A stretch of DNA of 64,000 bases. It comes from Sneathiella aquimaris. Its GTDB lineage: Bacteria; Pseudomonadota; Alphaproteobacteria; Sneathiellales; Sneathiellaceae. The stretch spans positions 822,501-886,500 of the forward strand of contig NZ_CP112881.1 in NCBI RefSeq assembly GCF_026409565.1, in the 5' to 3' direction. The notes beneath the pieces were generated by a model. That model was not told where the DNA came from. It was given only the letters and a program-made list of their open reading frames with translations, and made no database searches. Of the stretch, positions 52,324 to 62,024 are shown piece after piece. The first letter of the stretch is position 1. Every line of letters starts with the position of its first letter. A program made the position numbers and the translations under genes.

Positions 52324-53424
52324 TTACCCTGTTTTCGCGCAGTTATATTGCGGTTGTGTCTGCGCAATTTGATGTTGAGGGAATATATTCGCGTTTTCTG
52401 CGGGGCGAGGGGTGATTTCCCCTGCCATCATTTTGAACAGCCAAGGTAGATCTCCGTCTTGAGAACGACGGGACGCGACCCGTTCTGCAAGGTTTTTTAC
52501 ACCGTCATTGGGGTTGGCCCCGTCTTGTAATTGAAAACGGAAAACATAGTTTGGGGTTAGGCCCATTCTGAGGTCTGCTTGCACTAATTTGTTATCTGTT
52601 GCCTGTGTAAGGCTGTAATACCCCTTGGTAAAAGCCCGAAGAATTTCGTGAGCCGGATAGCCGCCCAATTGTGCGCATGTGAGGTTTCTCGGCCACCTTT
52701 TGTGCCTGTAGAAGATGGGGGCGTCGTCGGTTTTTGTGAGGGGTAAGTACAAGTTTGTGTAGGTGTCTCCTTGAACGGCGATTGCCTTCCAGGCCAGAGT
52801 AGAGAAGGGTAGGGGAAGAACCAAGACCTGATCTGTTGGAATATTGCGACTGGCAAAATGTTCGATGGCCCTGTTTTTCATCCAGTCCTGAGCGAAAACC
52901 GACCAGCCCAGATACAGGGTGGATAGGCAAAATGAAACTGTCAGGGCTTTTGTATAGGCTTTTGTCCAAGTTGGACGGATTAGCGCCCAAACCACAACGA
53001 ACAGTAATGGTAACGTGTATAAAGGGTCGATGATAAACACAGAGCCAATGCCAAAAGGATGGTTTGTTATTGGCCAGAATAACTGTGTGCCATAGATGGT
53101 GACTGCATCCAGAAGGGCGTGTGTGATTAAGCACAACCAGATGACAAGATAGAAGGTAAATCTGCCGTCCAATGGTTTTTTGAAGACCCGCCAAAGACTT
53201 TCTGCCAGCAAGGGGGTGATGATCGTTTGAAGAACCAGCGAGTGTGTCGCAGAACGATGAAAGACAAAGTTTTCGAGGGGGCCACCATAGTTCCAGAAGA
53301 CGTCAAGGTCAGGCAGGGTTCCCAACAATCCACCCGTTAAGACGGCTTTACGCAGCCCGTGGCGTTTTCCAAGGCACGCCGCACCGATACTCGCGCCCAG
53401 AACAAATTGTGTGACAGAATCCAT
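52324..53424 (-). CDS. YdjM/YbcI-like integral membrane protein (metal-dependent hydrolase family)
   Basis: 366 residues. MDSVTQFVLGASIGAACLGKRHGLRKAVLTGGLLGTLPDLDVFW, split over helices, and HRSATHSLVLQTI are the YdjM-type metal-binding features (His and Asp). Four or five membrane helices follow (LVIWLCLITHALLDAVTIYG, LPLLFVVVWALI). A soluble C-terminal domain of about 150 residues is present. Its role is poorly defined in the family and may involve membrane or DNA-damage responses. It lies convergent to the broken SDR region. Confidence 0.82.
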   Translation of the reverse strand: MDSVTQFVLGASIGAACLGKRHGLRKAVLTGGLLGTLPDLDVFWNYGGPLENFVFHRSATHSLVLQTIITPLLAESLWRVFKKPLDGRFTFYLVIWLCLITHALLDAVTIYGTQLFWPITNHPFGIGSVFIIDPLYTLPLLFVVVWALIRPTWTKAYTKALTVSFCLSTLYLGWSVFAQDWMKNRAIEHFASRNIPTDQVLVLPLPFSTLAWKAIAVQGDTYTNLYLPLTKTDDAPIFYRHKRWPRNLTCAQLGGYPAHEILRAFTKGYYSLTQATDNKLVQADLRMGLTPNYVFRFQLQDGANPNDGVKNLAERVASRRSQDGDLPWLFKMMAGEITPRPAENANIFPQHQIAQTQPQYNCAKTG

Positions 53425-53622
53425 CCCTGTCCCTTTTCCGAAACAATAGAACTAACATATAGATCGCAAACAATAATGTACAATGAACAAGTAAAGCATC
53501 CGACTTGTAAAAAAGCCCAAATTCTCAGGATTTAACCGCTAAAAAAGACAATTTTAATAAATTGTTAAACGCTTTATTAGCATGGTTGGTTAAAGCAGCA
53601 AGTATTTGGTTGATGGGGTTCT

Positions 53623-56046
53623 ATGTTTCTGTTCTGGCGCCAAGCGACAAGCCTTTGGTTGGTTGTGGTCCTATTATTTGGTTTCCAATTCAGTGTTATT
53701 GCTGAGGAGCAACCTGATAAGCCGGTCGCCATTAAAGGTGTGCTGGACTTGCGCAATTGGAATTTTCAGGATGAAGGTCGACTGGAGCTTGCAGGGGAAT
53801 GGGCCTTTTACTGGGAGGAATTTATCGATCCCGCCGAAATCAGCACAACAAAGGCCACCCCAATTTATCATTCTGTTCCGGGTGTTTGGCTGGGTTTGGA
53901 CAGTCACGGTGAAATTCTTGGAAAATATGGCTATGCAACATATAGCCTGAAAGTTCTATTGCCTGATAAACCTGTAGATCTGGCGATCTACTTAAAGCGG
54001 GTTCAATCCGCCTATCGCCTTTATGTTGATGGTCAACAATGGATGCAGTCCGGTATTCCGGGTAAAACAGCAGATACCGAGACCGCGTTGGTTGTTCGGG
54101 ACGTCGGTGCTTTAAAGGGCGCGGCTGGGACACTTGATATCGTCGTTCATGTCTCAAACCATATCGGTTATTCTGGCGGCGGGTTTTTCAGTTCTTTCTC
54201 TTTAGGGCCGGAAAAAATACAGCATTTAACCCATTTGGGTGAGGTATCTCGGGATCTCTTTTTGTCGGGAGCGCTGTTTTGTTTGGGAGCGTTCCTGATG
54301 GTTCTTCATTTGGGGCGCTTTCGAGAGCGGATTTATTTTGTTCTCTACGTGATGTCTTTCTTTTCGGCTGTTTACATGATGACGGTGACATCGACGTTGG
54401 TGGAACTGTTTCCGTCCATTCCATATTTGGTGACAGAGAGATTGTCGTATGTCAGTGCCGTCTTTCTGATTGCATTTACCTATGAATTTATTCATCATTT
54501 CAGCCCAAGACGGTTTAGCTTTGCCGTTTCCTGTTACATCCTTTACCAATCAGTTTTTATTTCCTTATTCGTTATTTTCTGGCTTGGGGGGATACCCTTC
54601 GAGATAATTTATATACTCGCTTTTCACCTTTTCGTTGTTTCCGTCGCCTGCTTTATTGAAATTCTCCATGTCTTGAAGCAAAGGATCTCTGGAAGCTGGC
54701 TGATTGTATTCGGCGTGACGACCTTGATCGTGTTCGGTGTCCACGATATTTTACATGCGAACGGCTATTTAAACACAACATATCTGGGGCCTTACGGGAT
54801 TCTTCTTCTTCTGTTTTTCTATGCCGTTATTTTGGCGTTGAGGGTCAATGGTAGCATCACACGAAACGAACAGCTTGCAGAGGCAATCCGGTCATTGAGT
54901 GAGGCTGTGGCAATTTTCGACAATCGCGATCATGTCGTGGTTTGGAATGATGCTTACAGGCAACATCTATCTGTCAATGCACAGGAGATATTGACTCCAG
55001 GGCGGCCATTTTTAGAGCTGGTACGAGCGGACGCCTATTCAGGTGATCTGCCCGATGCTATCGGTCGGGAAGAAGCCTATATTCGCCAGCGGATGAAACA
55101 GCATAGCCGACCAGCCGAAGCGTTTGAAGTGGAGCGCAACAGTGGTTGGTACCTGTACCGGGAAGCCCGAACTCCAGACGGTGGCCGGGTAACCCTTGCT
55201 GCCAATCTGTCCAGTCAAAAAGCGAAAGAAGAAGAATTGCAGGCTGCGCTGGAAAAGTTGATTGATGCCAACGAAGCAAAAAACAGCTTTTTATCCAATA
55301 TGAGCCATGAATTAAGAACGCCACTGAATGCAATCAATGGATTTTCCGAGATGATGGTTAAGGGCATCCTGGGTCCCATGAATGCCCAGTATAAGGATTA
55401 CGCGGGCCACATTCATCGCTCAGGTCATCATCTGTTACGGTTGGTCACGGATATGCTGGATGTCGTACGGATTGAAACCGGGAAGCTGCAAATTTCTCCA
55501 GAACAGGTCAATATTGCTCAACTGCTGGAAGACTGTTTTCAGATGGAGATGGAGAAATTTACGGCTAAAAATATCACGTTCCATACGAGCATTCCCCAGA
55601 ATACACCGCCTCTATTTGTTGATCTGATCCGGGTACAGCAGATAATTTTAAATCTTTTGGATAACGCGATTAAATTTACGGATGCAGAGGGGAGAATTTC
55701 GGCTTCGGTAAGAACCGCCTCTGATGGAGCTGTTTCAATTGAGATCACTGATACCGGTATTGGAATGGCCCAAAAGGATATCCAGATCGCGCTTCAGAAA
55801 TTCGGACAAATCCGTCAAAGCCACTTGATGGCGCATGATGGTTTGGGGTTGGGGTTATCAATCGCGAAAGTCCTGATGGAATTGCAAGGTGGAGAATTGC
55901 AACTGGATAGTCGATTGGGTGAGGGGACAAGAATTACCCTTGTTTTTCTTCCGATTGAGCAAGCAAGAATTTTCTTTGAAAGTCAAGGGTCGCCTTCAGA
56001 GACCACCCCACCAGTAAAGGACGATCAGACAATTGAAAGCGCCTGA
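53623..56046 (+). CDS. Sensor histidine kinase with 7TMR-DISM sensor and PAS domain
   Basis: 807 residues. A signal peptide and a beta-rich extracellular domain (residues about 30-190, 7TMR-DISMED2-like) are followed by seven helices (about 200-400). A PAS domain comes next (SLSEAVAIFDNRDHVVVWNDAY), then HisKA with SHELRTPLNAINGF (phospho-His), and HATPase_c with NLLDNAIKFTD (N box), DTGIGM and GLGLGLSI. No receiver domain is attached, and no response regulator gene is adjacent, so the partner is elsewhere. PAS plus HisKA resembles the PleC/DivJ type of alphaproteobacteria. Confidence 0.92.
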   Translation: MFLFWRQATSLWLVVVLLFGFQFSVIAEEQPDKPVAIKGVLDLRNWNFQDEGRLELAGEWAFYWEEFIDPAEISTTKATPIYHSVPGVWLGLDSHGEILGKYGYATYSLKVLLPDKPVDLAIYLKRVQSAYRLYVDGQQWMQSGIPGKTADTETALVVRDVGALKGAAGTLDIVVHVSNHIGYSGGGFFSSFSLGPEKIQHLTHLGEVSRDLFLSGALFCLGAFLMVLHLGRFRERIYFVLYVMSFFSAVYMMTVTSTLVELFPSIPYLVTERLSYVSAVFLIAFTYEFIHHFSPRRFSFAVSCYILYQSVFISLFVIFWLGGIPFEIIYILAFHLFVVSVACFIEILHVLKQRISGSWLIVFGVTTLIVFGVHDILHANGYLNTTYLGPYGILLLLFFYAVILALRVNGSITRNEQLAEAIRSLSEAVAIFDNRDHVVVWNDAYRQHLSVNAQEILTPGRPFLELVRADAYSGDLPDAIGREEAYIRQRMKQHSRPAEAFEVERNSGWYLYREARTPDGGRVTLAANLSSQKAKEEELQAALEKLIDANEAKNSFLSNMSHELRTPLNAINGFSEMMVKGILGPMNAQYKDYAGHIHRSGHHLLRLVTDMLDVVRIETGKLQISPEQVNIAQLLEDCFQMEMEKFTAKNITFHTSIPQNTPPLFVDLIRVQQIILNLLDNAIKFTDAEGRISASVRTASDGAVSIEITDTGIGMAQKDIQIALQKFGQIRQSHLMAHDGLGLGLSIAKVLMELQGGELQLDSRLGEGTRITLVFLPIEQARIFFESQGSPSETTPPVKDDQTIESA

Positions 56047-56160
56047 TGAGCAGGGGGTCCTTATGTCAATATTATTGGGAATTGTGTTAAGAACGAAGCA
56101 CACTCGGTCACAGGTTCTTTGCAAGGTCTATACTGGTTTTTTCAGCCTGATATACAAGAT

Positions 56161-56904
56161 CTACTGGTGAAACAGACGACCCGGGCCTTTCCCGCTCGTC
56201 TGAAGGCCTGCCAGGGTGAGCATATGCCAATAGAGAGCTTGATTGCTGCTGATGACTGGCTTGCCTGTTCTTCGCTCGGCTTCTTCGATAATTGAAAAAC
56301 TGTTGAGGTTCGTACAGGAAACAAAGAGGCCGTCTACATCGTTTTGCGTGCTAAGATCAATGAGGGCCTTGAGAACGGAACGGTGGCTAATCCGGGCGAC
56401 AATGGCTTCCTGTTCTTCTGAGAAAGAGCCGAAAGCGGAGATTTCCAATCCGCTCTTTTCCAGTAACGTCCGCATAGCGCCTGAAACTTCTTCGATATAC
56501 GGGGTTATAAATCCAATCCGTTTTACCCTGAGCGCTTTACAGGCAGCCAGTACGGCACGCATAGGGTCCGTTACCTGTGCCGTTGGGTGAATGTCTTGAA
56601 CGAGTGTTTTGACTGTCTCGGATCCGATATAGGTGGCGCCGGATGTGCAGGCATAAGCAATAACATCGAACCGTGCGCTTTTTGGCAATAGCGCAGCGGC
56701 AGCTGGAAGGTCCGCCTTCATTTGCATAAGTGTTTCAGGGGTGAGGTCTGCGCCGCTTGGTATCCGGCTATGGAGCAGGCCCACGGCATTGTTATCAAGG
56801 ACCGTCCGGATTTCATTTTCAATGGTTTCATCGGCCTGAAGGACAATCAGGCCGAGAGCTGTTTTTTTGTCCGTGCGATCATCAATGTCATATGGCAGCT
56901 TCAT
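56161..56904 (-). CDS. EutA-like protein (Asp/Glu racemase superfamily)
   Basis: 247 residues from ATG 56904 (AAAGGG 8 nt upstream; ATG 56946 overlaps the previous gene). Two active-site Cys regions are present: YACTSGATYIG and VSCTNLNSFSII. The end KPVISSNQALYWHMLTLAG is typical of the maleate isomerase, arylmalonate decarboxylase and EutA group. In ectoine-degrading bacteria EutA lies beside an M24 hydrolase, as here. It is the third gene of the minus-strand operon. Its substrate is not known. Confidence 0.8.
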   Translation of the reverse strand: MKLPYDIDDRTDKKTALGLIVLQADETIENEIRTVLDNNAVGLLHSRIPSGADLTPETLMQMKADLPAAAALLPKSARFDVIAYACTSGATYIGSETVKTLVQDIHPTAQVTDPMRAVLAACKALRVKRIGFITPYIEEVSGAMRTLLEKSGLEISAFGSFSEEQEAIVARISHRSVLKALIDLSTQNDVDGLFVSCTNLNSFSIIEEAERRTGKPVISSNQALYWHMLTLAGLQTSGKGPGRLFHQ

Positions 56905-56921
56905 CCAATACCCTTTCTGTT

Positions 56922-58076
56922 CTATCCCGAAACTATCGGCAGACATTCTGGCGCAGGCCGTGACAGATAACGGGGCGGGCCGTCCTGAATGAGAATGTTT
57001 TCCTCATGAACCATAATCCGGCCTTCACCAACGCTCATGCTGGGCTCAAGGGTGATGACCATATTTTCTTCGAGAAGCGTGTCATCGAAATGAATAAGGG
57101 ACGGGGCCTCCGTCAATTGCATACCCAAACCATGCCCAAACCGGCCAACATCGTTGTTTTCCTGCTGGATGGTATTTTTTATAATCTTATAAAGATCACT
57201 GCAGCGTAATCCGGGACGAGCCGCGTCGAACGCCGCGCGGGTCGCTGCAATCAGGATTTCATAGGCATGTTTAGCGGTGTCTGAAGCATGGCCAAACGCG
57301 TAGTTTCTGTCAAAATCGCAAAAATAGCCCTTGAGGGTCGCGCCGGTATCCAGCATCAGGATATCGCCCTCTTTTAAAGGGGTCTGGCTAGGAGGTGAGA
57401 TAACATCGGCATATCCCCCTGTACCCGCGCCACCAACCAGATACGGAACATCGTCGGCACCGTTGCGCAATAAATCAATTTTAAAGGCGCGAAAAACATC
57501 CTCCAGCGGCATCCCTACATGAAATAGATTGGCGGCATTTTCGAAGCTAGAAGACGCAATGCTACAAATTTTCTGGATAAGTTCTATCTCTGCCGTTGAT
57601 TTTACCATCCTGAGCTTTTGTACAAGAGGAGTTGCATCGACAAATTTTGAGTGAGGAAGCATGTTTTTTAACATGCCGAAGTCGTTTATGGGCATTCGAA
57701 GAGCGCTTTCCCGCCCCATAAGCATTCCAATGGTACCAAATGATTTAAGCCCGTCACAAATAAGGGAAAGCCCATCATCCTGAGCATGCGGGCTTGACCA
57801 GGTACGGATATCCTCAACCCAAGTATTTTCCATTAAAGCCGCCCCGATTTCTGGAATGACTGCAATTGGTTTCCCGTTCAGCGGAATGATCAGGTACCAG
57901 GGCCGCGTAGGGCTTTGCCAAAACAAGGTTCGAAAGCCTGTAAAGTAACGCATTTCGGCCTCGCTCGTGAAAAACAGAGCGTCTATTTTAGCCGCGCGCA
58001 TCGCCGCCTGTACTTTTAGAAGCCTGTTCTCGAATTCAGCTGTTTCGAAGTCGATAATGCCCGGCTCAAGTTGCAT
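56922..58076 (-). CDS. M24-family hydrolase (ectoine hydrolase DoeA/EutD-like or aminopeptidase P-like)
   Basis: 384 residues from ATG 58076, which overlaps the previous stop by 11 nt and has GAGG in front. The creatinase N-domain is followed by the pita-bread catalytic domain. All five metal ligands are seen: Asp in MLDTGA, Asp in CDFDRN, His in GHGLGMQLTE, Glu in TLEPSM and Glu in VHEENI. M24 relatives open cyclic amides (ectoine, creatine) or cut X-Pro bonds. With EutA-like and DpaL-like neighbours, a small amino compound is the likely substrate. Confidence 0.85.
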   Translation of the reverse strand: MQLEPGIIDFETAEFENRLLKVQAAMRAAKIDALFFTSEAEMRYFTGFRTLFWQSPTRPWYLIIPLNGKPIAVIPEIGAALMENTWVEDIRTWSSPHAQDDGLSLICDGLKSFGTIGMLMGRESALRMPINDFGMLKNMLPHSKFVDATPLVQKLRMVKSTAEIELIQKICSIASSSFENAANLFHVGMPLEDVFRAFKIDLLRNGADDVPYLVGGAGTGGYADVISPPSQTPLKEGDILMLDTGATLKGYFCDFDRNYAFGHASDTAKHAYEILIAATRAAFDAARPGLRCSDLYKIIKNTIQQENNDVGRFGHGLGMQLTEAPSLIHFDDTLLEENMVITLEPSMSVGEGRIMVHEENILIQDGPPRYLSRPAPECLPIVSG

Positions 58077-59157
58077 CGGGTGTGGCCTCTTCAGAAAGGA
58101 TTGCAAGGGCAATCGCTGTTTGATCAAGTCCGTCAATAGTGTGAGAAGACTCGCAAAGCGTTTTTAAGCCGGCGATGCCCGCAACGCCTGAAGGGGTAGA
58201 GGCGAGGTCCTGCTCGGCGAGCCACCGACAAGTAGCTTTGGCTTCTTTATCACTGATTGTCATAAAGTAATCGGCTTCCCGGGCCAAATACCGCAATGCA
58301 AGATGGGATGGCTCTTTACAATCCAACCGCCCCATATTGGAGACAGCCCCTTGTGCCCGAATTGGCTTGCCCGCCTCAATGCTGTCGATCAGGCAGGGCG
58401 CGTCTTCAGGCTCAACAATAATAATTTTTGGACCTTCCTGCCAGAGATGACGGCACATTGCGGTGACGCCAGCCGCCAAGCCACCAACGCCAGCCTGCAG
58501 AAAAACATGGGTCGGGGGGGCAGGAATCTGGCGTTCCATTTCTGATCCAATGATCAGGTACCCTTCCATGACGTCGCGGGCTGGCTCAGAATATCCCGGC
58601 CAACTGCTGTCTGAAAGAAGTTGCCATCCTTCAAGGTCTGCTGCCCGCCGGGCAGCAACCATGCTGGCCTCGTAGTCAGGACCCTCCCGTACAACGGTTG
58701 CCCCTTTTCCTCTTAACTTTTCGGCAAAGCTTTCCGGCACCGTTTGCGAAAGATAGACAACCGCCGTTGCTCCGAAAATACGGGCACCTGCGGCCATGGA
58801 AAGGCCATGGTTTCCTGCGCTGGCACAGACAAATGTTTTGTCTCTCAGTGCGTTCTCTGGCGCGCTGCCTGGATTGGATTCCAGATAGGGGGCTGCCTGC
58901 TTGGCAATGGCAAAGGCCGCGCCTAATGCTTTGAAGCTGCCCAGTCCCATGCGGCCTCTTTCATCTTTGACATATAAGCCGGCGATTCCAATTTGTTCCG
59001 CGATTTTTAACGAAGATACCGTAGGGGTCGTATGAGCAGCGGGACACAAACTCATGAGACTGACCGCCGCTTCAGGATTGACCACAATGTCGCCTGGTTC
59101 AAAATTGGGCTGATCGGGCAACCCTTTCTGACGGTATGGATTGGTATTGATCCGCAT
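58066..59157 (-). CDS. PLP-dependent lyase of the diaminopropionate ammonia-lyase type
   Basis: 363 residues, fold type II. The PLP lysine lies in GLGSFKALGAAFA, the phosphate-binding loop in CASAGNHGLSMA, and SDSSWPGYSEPARDVMEGY matches the DpaL-specific segment (E. coli DpaL has a similar WPGY). QAGVGGLAAGVTAM follows. It is somewhat shorter than classic DpaL (about 400). It likely eliminates ammonia from 2,3-diaminopropionate or a related amino acid (serine, threonine). First gene of the operon, divergent from the transporter. Confidence 0.85.
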   Translation of the reverse strand: MRINTNPYRQKGLPDQPNFEPGDIVVNPEAAVSLMSLCPAAHTTPTVSSLKIAEQIGIAGLYVKDERGRMGLGSFKALGAAFAIAKQAAPYLESNPGSAPENALRDKTFVCASAGNHGLSMAAGARIFGATAVVYLSQTVPESFAEKLRGKGATVVREGPDYEASMVAARRAADLEGWQLLSDSSWPGYSEPARDVMEGYLIIGSEMERQIPAPPTHVFLQAGVGGLAAGVTAMCRHLWQEGPKIIIVEPEDAPCLIDSIEAGKPIRAQGAVSNMGRLDCKEPSHLALRYLAREADYFMTISDKEAKATCRWLAEQDLASTPSGVAGIAGLKTLCESSHTIDGLDQTAIALAILSEEATPDAT

Positions 59158-59606
59158 AGTTTCCCCTACTTTTCCACAAGACCATGGTCAGCCTAACGAT
59201 AAACAATGGGAAAAGCCAGTATCGCCCAACCTACCCATATTAAGCTTATTAATAAGATGAGCGAGAGATGAATACTTGACAATTTCGGTAATAATTTCGT
59301 TTCAGTTAGGGGGTTTTGTTAAAAAACGGTAGATCTCAAAGTAAAAAAATAAATATTTCAAAGATTAATTATGTATAATACGTTAATTTACAGTACCTGG
59401 TAATAAGGTTGTCCGGTTTTTGAAGTAAAAATCTATAACATCATGAGTCTCTGTAGAATTTGCAGGTCGGTATATTGGCTGTGGATAATAAATTTTTTAC
59501 AGCAGCTGTTGTTTTGTTGGTTGAATTTTGTTTTAATCAAACTAATTGGGAGACGGGTTTGCAAAAAGCCCGAACGAATATTTGTTACAGAACAGAGGGG
59601 GCCAGT
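59158..59606. promoter_or_regulatory. Divergent control region between the lyase operon and the transporter operon
   Basis: 449 bp. The AT-rich middle (59260-59430) probably holds both promoters. An open frame extends the ATPase gene upstream to 59460, but its codons lack family likeness and no ribosome site is there. No regulator gene or clear operator was found. GAGGGG near 59595 serves the ATPase start. Confidence 0.4.
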
Positions 59607-60707
59607 TTGGCTAATACAGCGGAGGAGCAGGCGTTCGTTGAATTCGAACGCGTGCAGAAAAGTTATGACGGCGAGACCCTGGTCGTCAAAGATCTGAATC
59701 TTTCCATGCCAAAAGGCGAATTCTTAACAATGTTAGGACCATCAGGGTCAGGAAAGACAACCTGTCTTATGATGTTAGCAGGATTTGAGACCGCCACGCA
59801 TGGAGATATCCGTCTTGATGGGCAGGGCATTAACAATATCCCGCCCCACAAAAGAGGGATTGGCATGGTTTTTCAGAACTATGCTCTTTTCCCTCATATG
59901 ACGGTGAATGAAAACCTCGCCTTTCCACTTGAAATTCGAAAGCTGGGCAGGTCTGAGCGTGAAGCAAAGGTTAAGCGCGCCCTGGAGATGGTTCAAATGG
60001 GTGAGTTCGGCTCGCGTCGCATCGCTCAATTATCAGGCGGTCAGCAACAACGTATTGCACTTGCCCGTGCCTTGGTGTTCGATCCAACTCTGGTTCTGAT
60101 GGACGAGCCGTTGGGCGCGTTGGACAAGCAGTTGCGAGAGCATATGCAGTTTGAAATTAAACGAATTGCCGATGATCTTGATATTACAGTTGTCTATGTG
60201 ACACATGACCAGACCGAAGCGTTGACCATGTCTGATCGGGTTGCTGTGTTCGATGATGGCCGCATTCAGCAGCTGGCGCCGCCAGATCGGCTTTATGAGC
60301 AGCCTGAAAACAGTTTCGTTGCACAGTTTATTGGCGAGAATAATACCCTGGAAGGCGTTGTTGAGAAAATCAGCGGCGGGCAGGCACTTGTTCGGCTCGA
60401 CAATGGCGAGTTGATCGATACGACCCCGGTTAATATCAGTAAGGTTGGAGAACGAACCAAGGTCTCCATCCGTCCCGAGCGGGTTGAGTTTGACCGCGAG
60501 CGGCTTGGCGATGAAGTGCATACACTGAAAGCAGAAGTGCTCGAATTTATCTATATGGGCGACATATTCCGGACCCGTTTACGGGTCGCTGGAAATGAAG
60601 ACTTTATTGTGAAAACCAGAAATGCAGTAAATCAAACCCGGTTTCAGCCGGGACAACAGATTGAGATAGGGTGGTTGGCAGAAGACTGTCGGGCGCTTGA
60701 CGCCTAA
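59607..60707 (+). CDS. potA: Polyamine-type ABC transporter ATPase (PotA-like)
   Basis: 366 residues from TTG 59607, chosen because AGAGGGG lies 7 nt upstream and family members begin about here. Walker A GPSGSGKTTCLMMLAGFE, Q-loop VFQNYALFPHMTV, signature LSGGQQQRIALARAL, Walker B VLMDEPLGALD and H-loop VTHDQTEAL are intact. A C-terminal TOBE domain follows (VSIRPERVEF). Imports polyamine-like or amino compounds with the next three genes. Confidence 0.93.
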   Translation: MANTAEEQAFVEFERVQKSYDGETLVVKDLNLSMPKGEFLTMLGPSGSGKTTCLMMLAGFETATHGDIRLDGQGINNIPPHKRGIGMVFQNYALFPHMTVNENLAFPLEIRKLGRSEREAKVKRALEMVQMGEFGSRRIAQLSGGQQQRIALARALVFDPTLVLMDEPLGALDKQLREHMQFEIKRIADDLDITVVYVTHDQTEALTMSDRVAVFDDGRIQQLAPPDRLYEQPENSFVAQFIGENNTLEGVVEKISGGQALVRLDNGELIDTTPVNISKVGERTKVSIRPERVEFDRERLGDEVHTLKAEVLEFIYMGDIFRTRLRVAGNEDFIVKTRNAVNQTRFQPGQQIEIGWLAEDCRALDA

Positions 60708-60823
60708 GTTTACTGAAACGACCTGCTGCAACAGATTAGCAATGACTATCTGAAGGATAGGGTGGTCCCATACCCTGCAGCAAATCTCATTTATATGAAC
60801 GGGACATGACAGAGGAGATTAGT

Positions 60824-61930
60824 ATGAAATTGTTTACAAAGCTGTCCACTGCAATAGTATTTGCGGCTGTGGGAGCAACTGGAGCTACGGCTGCGGATAT
60901 GTCTAATGAGATGACAATTGTGTCTTGGGGCGGCGCATATTCCACATCTCAGTTGAAGGCCTATCACGAGCCTTATATGGAAAAAACCGGCATTAAGATC
61001 ATCAATGATGAAAGTTCTGCCGAAGCGGTTGCAAAACTCCGTGCTATGGATGAAGCCGGTAATGTAACCTGGGATCTGGTCGACGTTGTTGCGTCTGACG
61101 CCATTCGCTTGTGCGATGAGGGTCTTGCCGAAGAAATCGATCACGATAAGGTTCTTGCAAAAGCCCCTGATGGATCCCCTGCCAGTAAAGATTTTGGCGA
61201 TTTGATCGTATCACAGTGCTTTATTCCGCAGATCGTTTACTCCACAGCTTTCGGGTATCGTACAGATCTTGTCGGCGACAAGAAGCCAACAAGTGTTTGC
61301 GCGATCTTTGATACTAAAACCTGGCCTGGTAAACGGTCCCTTGAAAAGCGTCCAATCAACAACATGGAATGGGCTCTTTTGTGTGACGGTGTCGCTAAAG
61401 ACAAGGTTTATGAAGTTCTGGCAACGCCAGCCGGACAAGAGCAGGCTCTTGCCAAGTTGGGTACCATCAAAGACGACGTGATCTGGTGGTCAGCTGGCGC
61501 TGACACGCCTCAGCTTCTGGCTGACGGTGAAATTGTAATGGGCTCTACTTATAATGGTCGTCTATTCTCTGTTATTGAAGAACAGAAACAGCCGGTTGCC
61601 ATGCTTTGGGACGCCCAGGTGTTTGATCTTGACGGTTGGATTGTTCCAGCTGGTCTGAGCGACGAGCGTAAAGCCCGCGTGATGGACTATTTGAAATTTG
61701 CAACGGATACGCAGCGTCTTGCGGACCAGGCAAAATATATTTCTTATGGTCCAGCCCGTAAATCATCAGCCCCGCTGGTTGGCAAGCATGCCAGCCTAGG
61801 AATTGATATGGGTCCACATATGCCAACTGATCCAGCCAATGCCAAGAATACATTCTTGTATAACTATGAATTCTGGGCAGATTATCGCGACGACATCGAC
61901 GCGAAATTCCAGGCTTGGTTAGCCAAGTAG
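60824..61930 (+). CDS. Periplasmic solute-binding protein (PotD/F-like)
   Basis: 368 residues from ATG 60824 with GAGGAGA before it. A cleavable signal (MKLFTKLSTAIVFAAVGATG, cut near TAADM) precedes MTIVSWGGAYSTSQLKAYHEPYMEKTGI, the common start of polyamine-family binding proteins. INDESSAEAVAKLRAM and DLVDVVASD follow. It captures the substrate for the ATPase and permeases. A hairpin just downstream would favour higher expression of this gene than of the permeases. Confidence 0.9.
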   Translation: MKLFTKLSTAIVFAAVGATGATAADMSNEMTIVSWGGAYSTSQLKAYHEPYMEKTGIKIINDESSAEAVAKLRAMDEAGNVTWDLVDVVASDAIRLCDEGLAEEIDHDKVLAKAPDGSPASKDFGDLIVSQCFIPQIVYSTAFGYRTDLVGDKKPTSVCAIFDTKTWPGKRSLEKRPINNMEWALLCDGVAKDKVYEVLATPAGQEQALAKLGTIKDDVIWWSAGADTPQLLADGEIVMGSTYNGRLFSVIEEQKQPVAMLWDAQVFDLDGWIVPAGLSDERKARVMDYLKFATDTQRLADQAKYISYGPARKSSAPLVGKHASLGIDMGPHMPTDPANAKNTFLYNYEFWADYRDDIDAKFQAWLAK

Positions 61931-61937
61931 GGCTTTG

Positions 61938-61966
61938 AAGAAGCGGGTTAAATACCCGCTTCTTTT
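61938..61966 (+). terminator. Attenuating hairpin between binding-protein and permease genes
   Basis: AAGAAGCGGGT / ACCCGCTTCTT, 11 bp, TAAAT loop, followed by TTC ATT. It sits 8 nt after the binding-protein stop. Partial termination here is a usual way to raise the ratio of binding protein to permease. Confidence 0.7.
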
Positions 61967-62024
61967 CATTTACCAGACGAAAGTTCTGGCCAAATTCAAT
62001 GAACACTGAACTGGCGACTAAAGA